Of a stretch of DNA of 64,000 nt, positions 44,405 to 53,191 are shown piece after piece. The notes beneath the pieces are model-generated. The model did not search any database. It saw only the letters and a program-made list of their open reading frames with translations, and was not told where the DNA came from. The position numbers and the translations under genes are program-made. Origin of the DNA: Paraburkholderia largidicola (GTDB lineage: Bacteria; Pseudomonadota; Gammaproteobacteria; Burkholderiales; Burkholderiaceae); assembly GCF_013426895.1 (NCBI RefSeq), contig NZ_AP023174.1, positions 3,695,947 through 3,759,946 on the forward strand, in the 5' to 3' direction. The stretch's first letter is position 1, and each line of letters starts with the position of its first letter.

Positions 44405-44426
44405 AAGGCCGCCCTACGGCGGCCTT
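44405..44426 (-). terminator. Terminator after the small membrane protein gene
   Basis: Arms AAGGCCGCC (44405-44413) and GGCGGCCTT (44418-44426) with a 4-nt loop. On the minus strand a TTTGCTTTT run follows. Confidence 0.7.
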
Positions 44427-44451
44427 CATCCCTAAGCAATACGCGAGATGC

Positions 44452-44817
44452 TTAGACGCGCGGATCGGCGGTGGTCTGCCGCGCCTGCTTGCCCGCCGCG
44501 GCGCGGCACGGCGGCGCATCGGGGCGCGCCTGACAAACCGTCGCGGCGGGAGCGATCGACTGATGGTTGCCCGCCGAGCGGGCCTTGAGCGAAGAAGCGG
44601 GCAGCGCAGCCGGTCTGGCGGCGGCTGCTTTGGCGCTACGGGCGCGCCGAGTTTCGAACCACGCGAAGAGCAGCACCCCGATCGACCCGCCAGGCAGGAC
44701 GAAAATCACCGCATACAGGGCCACTTTCCACCAACGGTTGGCGCCTTGAAATGTTTGCAGTGCAGAATCGGTCAATGAGCGGCCCAAGCCGCCTAGGGTG
44801 TTTTTCAGGTACAGCAT
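44452..44817 (-). CDS. Hypothetical small inner-membrane protein
   Basis: A 121-residue protein with one strong membrane helix at about 34-55 (VALYAVIFVLPGGSIGVLLF). It is followed by an Ala/Arg-rich, probably disordered cytoplasmic tail with two cysteines (TVCQA, PPCRA). The start at ATG 44817 is supported by AGAGGA. I do not recognise the family. It lies between the efflux lipoprotein gene and a MarR gene and has its own terminator. Confidence 0.65.
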   Translation of the reverse strand: MLYLKNTLGGLGRSLTDSALQTFQGANRWWKVALYAVIFVLPGGSIGVLLFAWFETRRARSAKAAAARPAALPASSLKARSAGNHQSIAPAATVCQARPDAPPCRAAAGKQARQTTADPRV

Positions 44818-44918
44818 CGCGGGAATCCTCTGTGCGCCGGTAAAAGAAGGCGCACGCAAGTGCGGTCAGAACATGGTCTCCGATGACGCGGGGCGCGTAA
44901 CTCGTTGACTGTAATAAT

Positions 44919-44936
44919 ATTGACCATGCAATCAAT
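44919..44936. promoter_or_regulatory. Palindromic operator candidate upstream of the MarR gene
   Basis: ATTGA (44919-44923) and TCAAT (44932-44936) flank 8 bp in an AT-rich spot with TTGACT and TAATAT hexamers just before. The size and symmetry fit a MarR-family operator; the site lies between the divergent small membrane protein gene and the MarR gene. Confidence 0.45.
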
Positions 44937-45090
44937 TTTCAAGATACTGTGCATCGCAACATGGTCATTCGTTGTTTTTTGGCTCCGTGCGTGTGCGATT
45001 AGTACGGACGATTGACTTCACTGCCTGGGCAGATACAATCCGGGACATTCGCGTTTGTCGCGCCAGCGGGCAGCTTCCCCAAGAGCATTC

Positions 45091-45627
45091 ATGACCGACG
45101 GTCCTTACCAGCCGGAATCGATTCATCTGGAATCGAGCCTGGGCTATTACCTGACAAAAGCCCGGAACGTGCTCGTGGAGCGCACGGATCGCGCGGTCGC
45201 GCATCTCGGGCTGACGACGCAGCAGATCGGCGTGATCCTGCTGCTGTCATGCGGTCGCGCGACGACGCCGTTCGAGCTGTCGCGGGCCATGTCGTACGAC
45301 AGCGGATCGATGACGCGAATGCTCGATCGCCTTGAAAAGAAAGGGCTGATCGCGCGGTCGCGCAGCGACAAGGACCGGCGCGTCGTGAAGCTGGGACTGA
45401 CGCCGCAAGGTGGGCACGCCGCGTCGCAATTGCCCTCGATAGGCGCGGACGTGCTCAATGAACAGCTGCGCGGTTTTTCGGGTGCGGATCTCGCGACGCT
45501 GATCGATCTGCTGAGCCGCTTCATTGCGAACGGCATCGATGGCGGAAACGGCGCTGGGGGATGCGGGACGGCGGCAGCGTCCGGCGACGAAGTAAACGGG
45601 TCGTCCGTCACTACCGACGACCACTAG
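45091..45627 (+). CDS. MarR-family transcriptional regulator
   Basis: A 178-residue regulator with a central winged helix (LTTQQIGVILLL, SRAMSYDSGSMTRMLDRLEKKGLI, then RSDKDRRVVKLGLT). It starts at ATG 45091 with AAGAG upstream. An EmrB-type pump gene starts 140 bp downstream, so it likely represses efflux in the manner of EmrR. A glycine/alanine-rich tail ends the protein. A terminator at 45632-45652 separates it from the pump gene, which must have its own promoter. Confidence 0.9.
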   Translation: MTDGPYQPESIHLESSLGYYLTKARNVLVERTDRAVAHLGLTTQQIGVILLLSCGRATTPFELSRAMSYDSGSMTRMLDRLEKKGLIARSRSDKDRRVVKLGLTPQGGHAASQLPSIGADVLNEQLRGFSGADLATLIDLLSRFIANGIDGGNGAGGCGTAAASGDEVNGSSVTTDDH

Positions 45628-45631
45628 GCAG

Positions 45632-45652
45632 CCGCGCTTCAGCGCGGTTTTG
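45632..45652 (+). terminator. Rho-independent terminator after the MarR gene
   Basis: Arms CCGCGC (45632-45637) and GCGCGG (45642-45647) followed by TTTTGTTTT. Confidence 0.75.
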
Positions 45653-45767
45653 TTTTATTCATTTATCTGTCTGGGCAGAGAGTGTCGGGACATGAAAGCC
45701 AGGCATAGAGCTAGGGACTTTTTCATGTCGCGGCAAGTTTTCTCATGCGATGAGGAGAACACGCCAA

Positions 45768-47378
45768 ATGACCGCATCGGCATCGGCTTCCGCTTCCACC
45801 GGCACGACGGCTGACCTGCCGCTGGACGGCGGCGTAACGCCCACCCGGCCCGCCGCCCCTGCTCCGTTCACGGGCGGAAAGCTCGCGCTGCTAACCGTCG
45901 GACTCGCGCTTGGCACATTCATGGAAGTGCTCGATACGTCGATCGCGAACGTCGCCGTGCCGACCATTTCCGGCAGCCTCGGCGTCGCGACCAGCGAAGG
46001 CACGTGGGTGATCTCGTCGTATTCCGTGGCGTCCGCGATCGCAGTGCCGTTGACGGGCTGGCTCGCGCGGCGGGTCGGCGAAGTCCGACTGTTCACGCTG
46101 TCGGTGTTGCTCTTTACGATCGCGTCCGCGGCGTGCGGCTTCGCGCACAATTTCGAGTCGCTGATCGCGTTCCGTCTGCTTCAGGGGCTGGTATCCGGCC
46201 CGATGGTGCCGCTGTCGCAGACCATTCTGATGCGCTCCTACCCGCTCGAGAAACGCGGCCTCGCGCTCGGGCTGTGGGCCATGACGGTGATCGTCGCGCC
46301 GATCTTCGGTCCCGTGATGGGCGGCTGGATCACCGACAACTACACGTGGCCGTGGATCTTCTATATCAATCTGCCTATCGGCCTGTTCTCGGCGGCGTGC
46401 GCGTACTTTCTGCTGCGCGGACGCGAAACGCAGACGACGAAACAGCGCATCGACGCCATCGGTCTCGGACTGCTGGTGATCGGCGTGTCGTGCCTGCAGA
46501 TGATGCTCGACCTCGGCAAGGACCGGGACTGGTTCAGCTCGACCTTTATCGTCGCGCTCGCGGTTATCGCGGTGACGTCGCTCGCGTTCATGATCGTGTG
46601 GGAGACGACGGAGAAGGAGCCCGTCGTCGACCTGTCGCTCTTCAAAGACCGCAACTTCGCATTAGGCGCGCTGATCATCTCGTTTGGCTTCATGGCGTTC
46701 TTCGGATCCGTGGTGATCTTTCCGCTCTGGCTGCAGACGGTGATGGGCTACACGGCTGGCAAGGCGGGACTCGCGACTGCGCCCGTCGGACTGCTCGCGC
46801 TCGTGCTGTCGCCGCTGATCGGACGCAACATGCACCGGCTCAATTTGCGGATCGTCGCGAGTTTCGCCTTCGTCGTGTTCGCGTTCGTGTCGCTGTGGAA
46901 CTCGACGTTCACGCTCGATGCGCCGTTCAATCAGGTGATCCTGCCGCGACTCGTGCAGGGCATCGGCGTGGCCTGCTTCTTCGTGCCGATGACGACGATC
47001 ACGCTGTCCAGCATTCCCGACGAGCGACTGGCAAGCGCATCCGGGTTATCGAATTTTCTGCGCACGCTGTCAGGCGCAATCGGCACGGCGATCAGCACGA
47101 CGTATTGGGAAAACGACGCGATTTATCACCACGCGGTGCTGTCGGAATCGGTGAGCGCCTATTCGGCGAATACGACGTCTTATAGCGATCTGCTGACGTC
47201 GCTTGGCATCAAGGGACAGGCGGTGACAGCGCAACTGAACGAGATCGTCACGCAACAGGGCTACATGATGGCGACCAACGATTTCTTCCGCGTTTCGTGC
47301 GCGGGCTTCGTCGTGCTTGCGTGTCTCGTGTGGATTACGAAGCCCAAAAAGGGAGCGGCGGCGTCAATGGGACATTGA
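45768..47378 (+). CDS. DHA2-family (EmrB/QacA) 14-TM multidrug efflux transporter
   Basis: A 536-residue major facilitator with about 14 helices. The DHA2 signature LDTSIANVAVPTISGSLG lies near residue 58, motif A (GWLARRVGEVRLF) after it, and motif C as LGLWAMTVIVAPIFGPVMGG. It starts at ATG 45768 after GAGGAGAA. EmrB proteins work with an EmrA adaptor and a TolC-type exit; no emrA is next to it. The last codons form half of the 19-bp hairpin at 47351-47391. Confidence 0.92.
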   Translation: MTASASASASTGTTADLPLDGGVTPTRPAAPAPFTGGKLALLTVGLALGTFMEVLDTSIANVAVPTISGSLGVATSEGTWVISSYSVASAIAVPLTGWLARRVGEVRLFTLSVLLFTIASAACGFAHNFESLIAFRLLQGLVSGPMVPLSQTILMRSYPLEKRGLALGLWAMTVIVAPIFGPVMGGWITDNYTWPWIFYINLPIGLFSAACAYFLLRGRETQTTKQRIDAIGLGLLVIGVSCLQMMLDLGKDRDWFSSTFIVALAVIAVTSLAFMIVWETTEKEPVVDLSLFKDRNFALGALIISFGFMAFFGSVVIFPLWLQTVMGYTAGKAGLATAPVGLLALVLSPLIGRNMHRLNLRIVASFAFVVFAFVSLWNSTFTLDAPFNQVILPRLVQGIGVACFFVPMTTITLSSIPDERLASASGLSNFLRTLSGAIGTAISTTYWENDAIYHHAVLSESVSAYSANTTSYSDLLTSLGIKGQAVTAQLNEIVTQQGYMMATNDFFRVSCAGFVVLACLVWITKPKKGAAASMGH

Positions 47379-47391
47379 CGCCGCCGCTCCC
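47351..47391 (-). terminator. Very long perfect hairpin terminating the OmpA-like gene
   Basis: Arms of 19 bp (47351-47369 and 47373-47391) pair without mismatch around a 3-nt loop. They span the stop codon of the pump gene. On the minus strand TTTTT follows, so it terminates the converging OmpA-like gene. Confidence 0.85.
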
Positions 47392-47410
47392 GATGCATCA
47401 AGGAGAGAGA

Positions 47411-48112
47411 TTACTTGCCGTCGACCTGAATCTCGACGCGGCGGTTTTTAGCGCGGCCGATCGCCGTCGCGTTCGACGCCACGGGCGATGCGCTGCCGTA
47501 GCCTTCGACGTCCCACTTCGAAGCACGCAGGCCAGCCGTCGCCAGATAGCTCTGCACCGAGCGCGCGCGTGCTGCCGACAGACGGTTGTTCAGTTCGGCC
47601 GAACCCGTCGAATCGGTATAGCCGGCGATTGTCATGCGTTCGATATCGACACCCTGGTTGGCCGCGACGAAATCATCGAGCTTCGCCGTTGCAACGGGCG
47701 TCAGCTTCGCGCTATTGAGTGCGAAGTTAGCATCGCCCTGCAGCGACACCTTGCGCACGGGCACAGGTGCAGGAACGGGAGCAGGGACAGGCGCGGCCGG
47801 CGCCTGAACTGGCTGCTGAGCAACGGGCGTCACGCACTGGAAGTAAATCTCGCGCGGATCGTTTTCCGGCTTCAGGCCCGACGTGCTGCGGTCAAGCAGC
47901 GCGACTCGCACGGCAGTCTGGTCTCCACAAACGCGTTTGATTTCAGACATGCACGCCTCGGACGATTCCAGCAGACCCAGGCACTGCACACGATGCGCCT
48001 GAGCGCCATTGGCCAGCGTGACGATATCGGTATTGTGGGCGGGGCCCGACGACGCGGTGCAACCAGCGATACCCACCGCGCATGCGATCGCCGTCAACGT
48101 ACGAAAGATCAT
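47411..48112 (-). CDS. OmpA-family outer-membrane lipoprotein
   Basis: A 233-residue lipoprotein. The lipobox VGIAGC is near residue 17. An N-terminal domain with four cysteines precedes a Pro/Ala repeat linker (about 120-145). The C-terminal OmpA peptidoglycan-binding domain shows FALNSAKLTPVA, IAGYTDSTGSAELNNRLSAARA and GRAKNRRVEI. It anchors the outer membrane to the wall. ATG 48112 was taken as start; a GTG four codons earlier is possible. Confidence 0.9.
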   Translation of the reverse strand: MIFRTLTAIACAVGIAGCTASSGPAHNTDIVTLANGAQAHRVQCLGLLESSEACMSEIKRVCGDQTAVRVALLDRSTSGLKPENDPREIYFQCVTPVAQQPVQAPAAPVPAPVPAPVPVRKVSLQGDANFALNSAKLTPVATAKLDDFVAANQGVDIERMTIAGYTDSTGSAELNNRLSAARARSVQSYLATAGLRASKWDVEGYGSASPVASNATAIGRAKNRRVEIQVDGK

Positions 48113-48208
48113 AGGACTTCTCACCGGAAATAAAGGGTACGAGACGATAGGTCTGTCTACCTGCTCGTACCAATCGGAGAAGTCCGAAAAGTCTAAGGCC
48201 GCGATGCG

Positions 48209-48694
48209 CTATTGCGAGATGGGTTCACCTGTCGGAGACGTGGTCGATTGGCCTGTCGCTCCTGCTGGTTGGCCGGAGGTCGACGGGGTTGCTGCGCTTG
48301 GCGCGGCCGATTCTGTTGCGCGCACGAACTGCTTGAAGTCGGCGCCCGCTTCCCACGGGTTCGGCTTGCATCCGAGCGAACTGTCGCAATGCGCGGCAAA
48401 ACCGATGGTCGACGTGCCGTCGTTGTTGGGCGTCTTCGTGATTTCAAACGAGAGGTCGCGCTTGCCGCCGTCCGGTCCGGCAGTCTGGATCAAGGTATCG
48501 GTGGCTGTCGCGACAGGATAACGGGAGTGCGTGGTCAACCAGGTACGCGCGCGTTGCCACCAGACGTCGCATTGTGTCTTGCTGGTGCAGGTCAGCGGCG
48601 CCGTGGCAATCTGCATCACATCGGGGTTGACCTGTCCTTGCGTCGAGCAGCCGGCGGCCAGCACGCAAAGCACGGCTATGAGACTCTTGTTCAT
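48209..48694 (-). CDS. Hypothetical lipoprotein
   Basis: A 161-residue protein with a lipoprotein signal MNKSLIAVLCVLAAGC, a conserved-looking domain with four cysteines (PLTCTSKTQCDVWWQRARTW and AHCDSSLGCKPNPW), and a Ser/Pro/Gly-rich tail. A strong GGAGGAGG ribosome site precedes ATG 48694. I do not know its function. It lies behind the OmpA-like lipoprotein on the same strand. Similar small lipoproteins are common in Burkholderia. Confidence 0.8.
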   Translation of the reverse strand: MNKSLIAVLCVLAAGCSTQGQVNPDVMQIATAPLTCTSKTQCDVWWQRARTWLTTHSRYPVATATDTLIQTAGPDGGKRDLSFEITKTPNNDGTSTIGFAAHCDSSLGCKPNPWEAGADFKQFVRATESAAPSAATPSTSGQPAGATGQSTTSPTGEPISQ

Positions 48695-48862
48695 CACTGG
48701 ACCTCCTCCTTTTTTCAGTCGAGCGCAAGGCGCTGCGTTATACAGGATTGGACCGAAACGGTTCTCGCATGGTTCGTACCTCGAGCTTGGCACACGCGCC
48801 GGGACCGGCCTTGGCCTGTCAGCAATTTTTGGCCCCAGACAGGAAGCGCGTGCAATAAAAAA

Positions 48863-48879
48863 GGCAGCGCAAGGCTGCC
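48863..48879 (-). terminator. Terminator of gshA
   Basis: Arms GGCAGC (48863-48868) and GCTGCC (48874-48879), with a run of A's on the left that gives a T run on the minus strand, 32 bp after the gshA stop. Confidence 0.75.
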
Positions 48880-48910
48880 CTTCTTATTGCCGAAACGACG
48901 CTCGCAAGCA

Positions 48911-50524
48911 CTAAACGCTGAAGCGGTTCAACGTATAGGCGCGATACGCGGCAACGAACGCATCGAATGAACCGACTTCCTCGCGTTCCAGCTTGGCCTG
49001 TTCGGCGAGTGAATGTGTCGCGAGCGCGGTGAATTCCTGCGTTTGCGCTTCGTCGAGCGGGCGCGCGCGGAAATACTCGGCATGCGCGACGCTCTGTGCC
49101 AGACCGAAGTCGAGGAAGCTTTGTTGCTTGTCTCGCATGATCTGCAGCACGCGAGCCGACGGCGTCAACGACGCGTCGGCGAGCTTCGCACGTTGCGTCG
49201 CGACCGCGCGCGTGTGGCTGTCGTCGCCGCGAATCGAATCGAGCGCAGCGGCTGCGTGGTCGATTTTCGCGAGCAGTTCATTGGCCCAGTCGAGCATCTT
49301 GACGGGTTGTCCGTCGCGCACCAGTTCGAGCCCGGGCTTGCGCCCTTCCATCGTCACCCGGCCGAAATTCTGGTTCGCTTCCGTATAGGCCGGCGGCGGC
49401 AGCGGCGCGCTTTCGTCGAGGGCGCACACGAGCAGATAGGCGTCGAGAAAACGCGCGGCTTCGAGCGAAATACCCGTCGGCTCGAAGGGGTCGATATCCA
49501 TGCAGCGCACTTCGACATACTGGACGCCGCGCGCCGCAAGCGCATGCAACGGACGCTCGCCCGGATACGTGACGCGCTTCGGGCGGATCGTCGAGTAGAA
49601 CTCGTTTTCGATCTGCAGTACGTTGGTGTTGATCTGCACCCATTCGCCGTCGCGCTGCGTGCCGATCGCCTCATACTGCGGATACGGCTGGCTGACGGCT
49701 TTAGCGAGCGCGTCGAGGTAGCCGGGCAGCGTGTCGTAATCGGCGTGCAGGGCGGCTTGCGCCGTCGTGTTCGAATAGCCGAGATCGCTCATGCGCAGGC
49801 TCGTTGCGTACGGCCGATACAGCGTGTCGGCGTCGAACGTTTCGAGCGTGTGCGCACGGCCGCGCAGAAAGCGCCTGTCGAGCGCCGGCGACGCGCCGAA
49901 CAGATACATCAGCAGCCAGCTCGTGCGGCGGAAATTGCGGATCAGCGCGAGATAGCGGTCCGACTGGAAATCGACGGCGTTGGCCGTGGAGTGCTGGTCG
50001 GCATGCAGCAGCCGCCACACTTCTTCGTTCAACGAATAGTTGTAGTGGATGCCCGCGATACATTGCATCGTGCGCCCGTAGCGCAGCGCGAGACCGACGC
50101 GGTACACATACTTCAACTTGCCGATGTTCGACGTGCCGTAGTCCGCGATCGGAATCTCGTCGTCTTCGGGCAGAAGGCCCGGCATCGAGTTGTTCCACAG
50201 CACCTCGTCGCCGATGGCCGAATAAACGAAGCGATGCAGCGTGTCGAGACTCTCGAGTGTGGTCGACGGGTCGTGCTCGGCGGGTGTGATCAGTTCGAGC
50301 AGTGCTTCCGAATAGTCCGTGGTCAGCGAAGGATGCGTGAGCGCCGAGCCGAGCGCGCGCGGATGCGGCGTCATCGCAAGATGGCCGTCGGCCATGACGC
50401 GCAGGCTTTCCTTTTCGATGCCGCGCAAACCGGCCGTCAGCGCGTCGCGCTGCGGGCCGGATGTCAGCACGGACAGGCGGTGCAGCAGCGCGTCGGTCGT
50501 GCGGGAGGGTGTCGTGTTTGGCAT
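48911..50524 (-). CDS. gshA: Glutamate-cysteine ligase (E. coli type)
   Basis: A 537-residue class I gamma-glutamylcysteine synthetase, the first step of glutathione synthesis. It shows GLRGIEKESLRV near residue 35, LTTDYSEALLELITP, then MQCIAGIHYNYSLNEEVW and QYVEVRCMDIDPFEP. ATG 50524 gives the N-terminus MPNTTPSRTTDALL. A second, YbdK-type ligase lies at 22172-23287. It has its own terminator and faces away from the ada-alkA operon. Confidence 0.93.
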   Translation of the reverse strand: MPNTTPSRTTDALLHRLSVLTSGPQRDALTAGLRGIEKESLRVMADGHLAMTPHPRALGSALTHPSLTTDYSEALLELITPAEHDPSTTLESLDTLHRFVYSAIGDEVLWNNSMPGLLPEDDEIPIADYGTSNIGKLKYVYRVGLALRYGRTMQCIAGIHYNYSLNEEVWRLLHADQHSTANAVDFQSDRYLALIRNFRRTSWLLMYLFGASPALDRRFLRGRAHTLETFDADTLYRPYATSLRMSDLGYSNTTAQAALHADYDTLPGYLDALAKAVSQPYPQYEAIGTQRDGEWVQINTNVLQIENEFYSTIRPKRVTYPGERPLHALAARGVQYVEVRCMDIDPFEPTGISLEAARFLDAYLLVCALDESAPLPPPAYTEANQNFGRVTMEGRKPGLELVRDGQPVKMLDWANELLAKIDHAAAALDSIRGDDSHTRAVATQRAKLADASLTPSARVLQIMRDKQQSFLDFGLAQSVAHAEYFRARPLDEAQTQEFTALATHSLAEQAKLEREEVGSFDAFVAAYRAYTLNRFSV

Positions 50525-50773
50525 TGATGCGGGTCGAACAGGGTCGGCCGCCACGCGCCGCACGGTGCTGCTCGGCGCGGTCGACCATGTTCGGCGGAAT
50601 TTTCAGTAGCGGGCACTTTAACATCTCGCCAGAACGGCTGCTTGGCGTTGCCTCAGGCCGCTCCCGCGCCGCTTGCAAGCGGGCTTTGGGCGCCTGCTGC
50701 GCGTCCTCCCACTCTACGCTGCGCGGGGTCGCGAAGTCGACCGGCGAGGTTCGCCGATATGTGCGGAAGGCCG

Positions 50774-51697
50774 CTAGCCGCCGCGTGCGGCGCCCGCCCG
50801 ATCGGCGACTTCATTCCACAGGTGCATCGCCGCATAGGCTCGCCACGGCCGCCACGCGTCGGTGCGCGCGCGCTGCTGGTTGGGACGCACGAGCGCCGGA
50901 TCACGCGCTGCGATGGCCTGCATCAGCACGAGGTCCCACGCAGGCCACGCGTCGGCGTCGCGCCAGGCGCGCATCGCGACGTATTCGACCGTCCATGGAC
51001 CGATGCCGGGCAACGCGAGCAGCGACGCGCGCAACTGTGCAAGATCGAAGGACGCGCTGCCGAAGCTGTCGATCGGCACGTCGCCGTCCGCCACGGCGCG
51101 CGCAAAGCCTTGCAACGCATCGATGCGCTTACCGGGCATGCCGATCTGCGCGAGATCGACGGCGGCGAGCGCGGCGGGCGTCGGGAAACGCCACGCAGTG
51201 CTTTCGTGCGGATGGCCCTCGATGCGCTCGCCGGCGCGCTGCACGATCCGTCCGATGATCGTCGTCGCGGCCTTCACGCTGACCTGCTGGCCCACGATAG
51301 CCCGCACGACTAGCTCGAACCCGGACCACGCGCCGGGCACGCGCAAGCCAGGCGCTGCGGCGACCAGCGGCGCAAGCCACGGATCGCCGGCGAGGCTCGC
51401 GCCGATCGCCTTTGGATCCGCGTGCAGATCGAACATGCGCGCAATGGGCGCGGCGAGCTCCGCCGCGTGACGGCTCGCGGCGCCCTCGATGGTCGCGACG
51501 ATGCAATGCCTGCGCGAATGCTTGTGGACGTTGAGCGTGCCGCTGTCGCCGTTCCAGCCGATCGCGCGACGCCATACGCCGTCTTCGACGGCTTCGACGC
51601 CGGGCGTCGCGCGTCCTCCGAAAAAGCGAAGGACGCGGGGCCAGTCATAAGGCGCTTTGAACGGGAGTTCGAGTGTGGCGGTCGGCGTGGGGCTCAA
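50774..51697 (-). CDS. alkA: DNA-3-methyladenine glycosylase II
   Basis: A 307-residue AlkA. The N-terminal AlkA domain (1-115) precedes the helix-hairpin-helix glycosylase fold. VVRAIVGQQVSVKAA and the hairpin LLALPGIGPWTVEYVAMRA are clear, and the catalytic Asp255 follows in WPAWDLVLMQ. It removes alkylated bases such as 3-methyladenine. The usual FPAGD motif is PAWD here. Its ATG overlaps the ada stop by four bases, so the two are one operon. Confidence 0.93.
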   Translation of the reverse strand: MSPTPTATLELPFKAPYDWPRVLRFFGGRATPGVEAVEDGVWRRAIGWNGDSGTLNVHKHSRRHCIVATIEGAASRHAAELAAPIARMFDLHADPKAIGASLAGDPWLAPLVAAAPGLRVPGAWSGFELVVRAIVGQQVSVKAATTIIGRIVQRAGERIEGHPHESTAWRFPTPAALAAVDLAQIGMPGKRIDALQGFARAVADGDVPIDSFGSASFDLAQLRASLLALPGIGPWTVEYVAMRAWRDADAWPAWDLVLMQAIAARDPALVRPNQQRARTDAWRPWRAYAAMHLWNEVADRAGAARGG

Positions 51698-52827
51698 GCG
51701 GCGTGATCCATGTCGGCGGTGGGATGAGTGGCTTCGCTGGCGTCACGCGATTCACGGTGCGCCTCGGTGTCGAGCAGCACGGCCTTGCGCGCGATGCCCC
51801 AGCGATAGCCCGCCAGCGCGCCATCTTTATGCACGACGCGGTGGCAAGGTATCGCGAGTGCGACGGGGTTCGATGCGCATGCCGTGGCGACGGCCCGCAC
51901 TGCGCGCGGCGAACCGACGGCTTCGGCGATCTGCGAATAGCTGCGGGTCTCGCCGTAAGGGATGCGGCGCAGCGCTTCCCACACGCGCTGCTGGAACGCC
52001 GTGGCGGCGATATCGAGCGGCAGATCGAAATGTTGACGCGTGCCCCGCAGATACCCTTCGACCTGATCGACGAAGGGCGCGAGCCGTTTCGGATCGTCGA
52101 TCAGTTCCGCGCTCGCGAATTCGTTGCGCAGGTCGTCGACGAGCAGCGCTTCATCGTCGCCGAAGGCGATCTTGCAGATGCCCTTGTCGGTTGTCGCGAC
52201 CAGCACGAGGCCAAGCGAAGTCTGCGCGCTCGCGTAGTGGACGCGTAATCCCGCTCCTTTGCGCCGATAGGCGGACGGCGCCATGCCCAGCTCTGCGGCG
52301 GCCGTATCGTACATCCGGGACGGCGAGCCGAAGCCTGCGTCGACGGTGGCGCGGGTCACGTCCGCGCCCCGTTGCAGCGCGTCGCGCAATGCTGCGCCAC
52401 GCTGGGCCGCCTGATATTGCCGCGGCGACACGCCGACTACACGCTTGAACAACCGCTGCAGATGAAACGGGCTGACGTGCACCGCGTCGCCTAGTTGTGC
52501 GAGCGTGAGGCGTTGCTGCGGGTCGGCGTCCAGTGCAGCGCACGCACGATTCACGATCTCGAGTTCGCGCGGCAGGCCGCCGGGCTGGCAGCGTTTGCAT
52601 TCGCGATAGCCAGCAGCGCGCGCTTCGTCGGTTGATGTGAAGAAATCGACATTCTCGCGGCGCGGCAGGCGTGAGGCGCACGATGGACGGCAGAACACAC
52701 CCGTCGTCCGGACGCCGTAGAAGAAGGCGCCGTCGGCGGACATGTCGCGTTTCAGGACGGCTGTCCAGCGGTCGTCGTCGTTGGCGAACGTGGCGGGCGT
52801 CGCTTGGGAGAAGGCTGTATTCATCAT
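51694..52827 (-). CDS. ada: Ada: methylphosphotriester/O6-methylguanine DNA methyltransferase and activator
   Basis: A 377-residue protein with three parts. The N-terminal zinc domain has C46, C50, C77 and C80 (GVFCRPSCAS, YRECKRC), with the first cysteine as methyl acceptor. An AraC-type helix-turn-helix follows (LAQLGDAVHVSPFHLQRLFK). The C-terminal O6-methylguanine transferase has PCHRVV as acceptor. Methylation turns it into an activator of the adaptive response. alkA is coupled directly behind. It starts at 52827 or one codon later. Confidence 0.95.
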   Translation of the reverse strand: MMNTAFSQATPATFANDDDRWTAVLKRDMSADGAFFYGVRTTGVFCRPSCASRLPRRENVDFFTSTDEARAAGYRECKRCQPGGLPRELEIVNRACAALDADPQQRLTLAQLGDAVHVSPFHLQRLFKRVVGVSPRQYQAAQRGAALRDALQRGADVTRATVDAGFGSPSRMYDTAAAELGMAPSAYRRKGAGLRVHYASAQTSLGLVLVATTDKGICKIAFGDDEALLVDDLRNEFASAELIDDPKRLAPFVDQVEGYLRGTRQHFDLPLDIAATAFQQRVWEALRRIPYGETRSYSQIAEAVGSPRAVRAVATACASNPVALAIPCHRVVHKDGALAGYRWGIARKAVLLDTEAHRESRDASEATHPTADMDHAA

Positions 52828-53026
52828 GTGCCCCGGGGGACGGTTTTGATGCTTACCACTGTAGCGGGCAGGTTCACACAGTACGCTCCGCTTCTTGCTG
52901 TGTCATTTGGGCTGTGCTGCGGGGGTTATTTTTCCCAGATATCGGGAGAATCTGCCCCCGAAAAAAGTTGGGGTTTTCCCTTAAAAAGTTATTGCGTCGC
53001 ATCAACCCGGCGTGTATAGTGGTTCT

Positions 53027-53089
53027 TGTCTCCTCCATGTCTCCTCCTGATATGGATTCAGCCCGCTCCAATCGAGCGGGCTTTTTTTT
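53027..53089 (+). ncRNA. Probable small RNA with two anti-Shine-Dalgarno motifs
   Basis: A promoter-like pair (TTGCGT 52992-52997, 17 bp, TATAGT 53015-53020) precedes a segment of about 63 nt. This ends in a textbook terminator: AGCCCGCTC (53060-53068), 5-nt loop, GAGCGGGCT (53074-53082), eight T's. The 5' part carries CTCCTCC twice (53030-53036 and 53041-53047), exact complements of GGAGGAG. No long reading frame starts in it. It may be a free small RNA, or a terminated leader of the VOC gene 102 bp downstream. The rest of the 364-bp spacer 52828-53191 shows no gene. Confidence 0.7.
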
Positions 53090-53191
53090 GCCTTGTCGCT
53101 TTGCTCTCCTTGGCCGGCCGGTCACCCTCCTCACGCGCAATTCCCTCTACACTGGTTCTTCACCCGAACCTCAAAGACGGGACGCCGCGCC

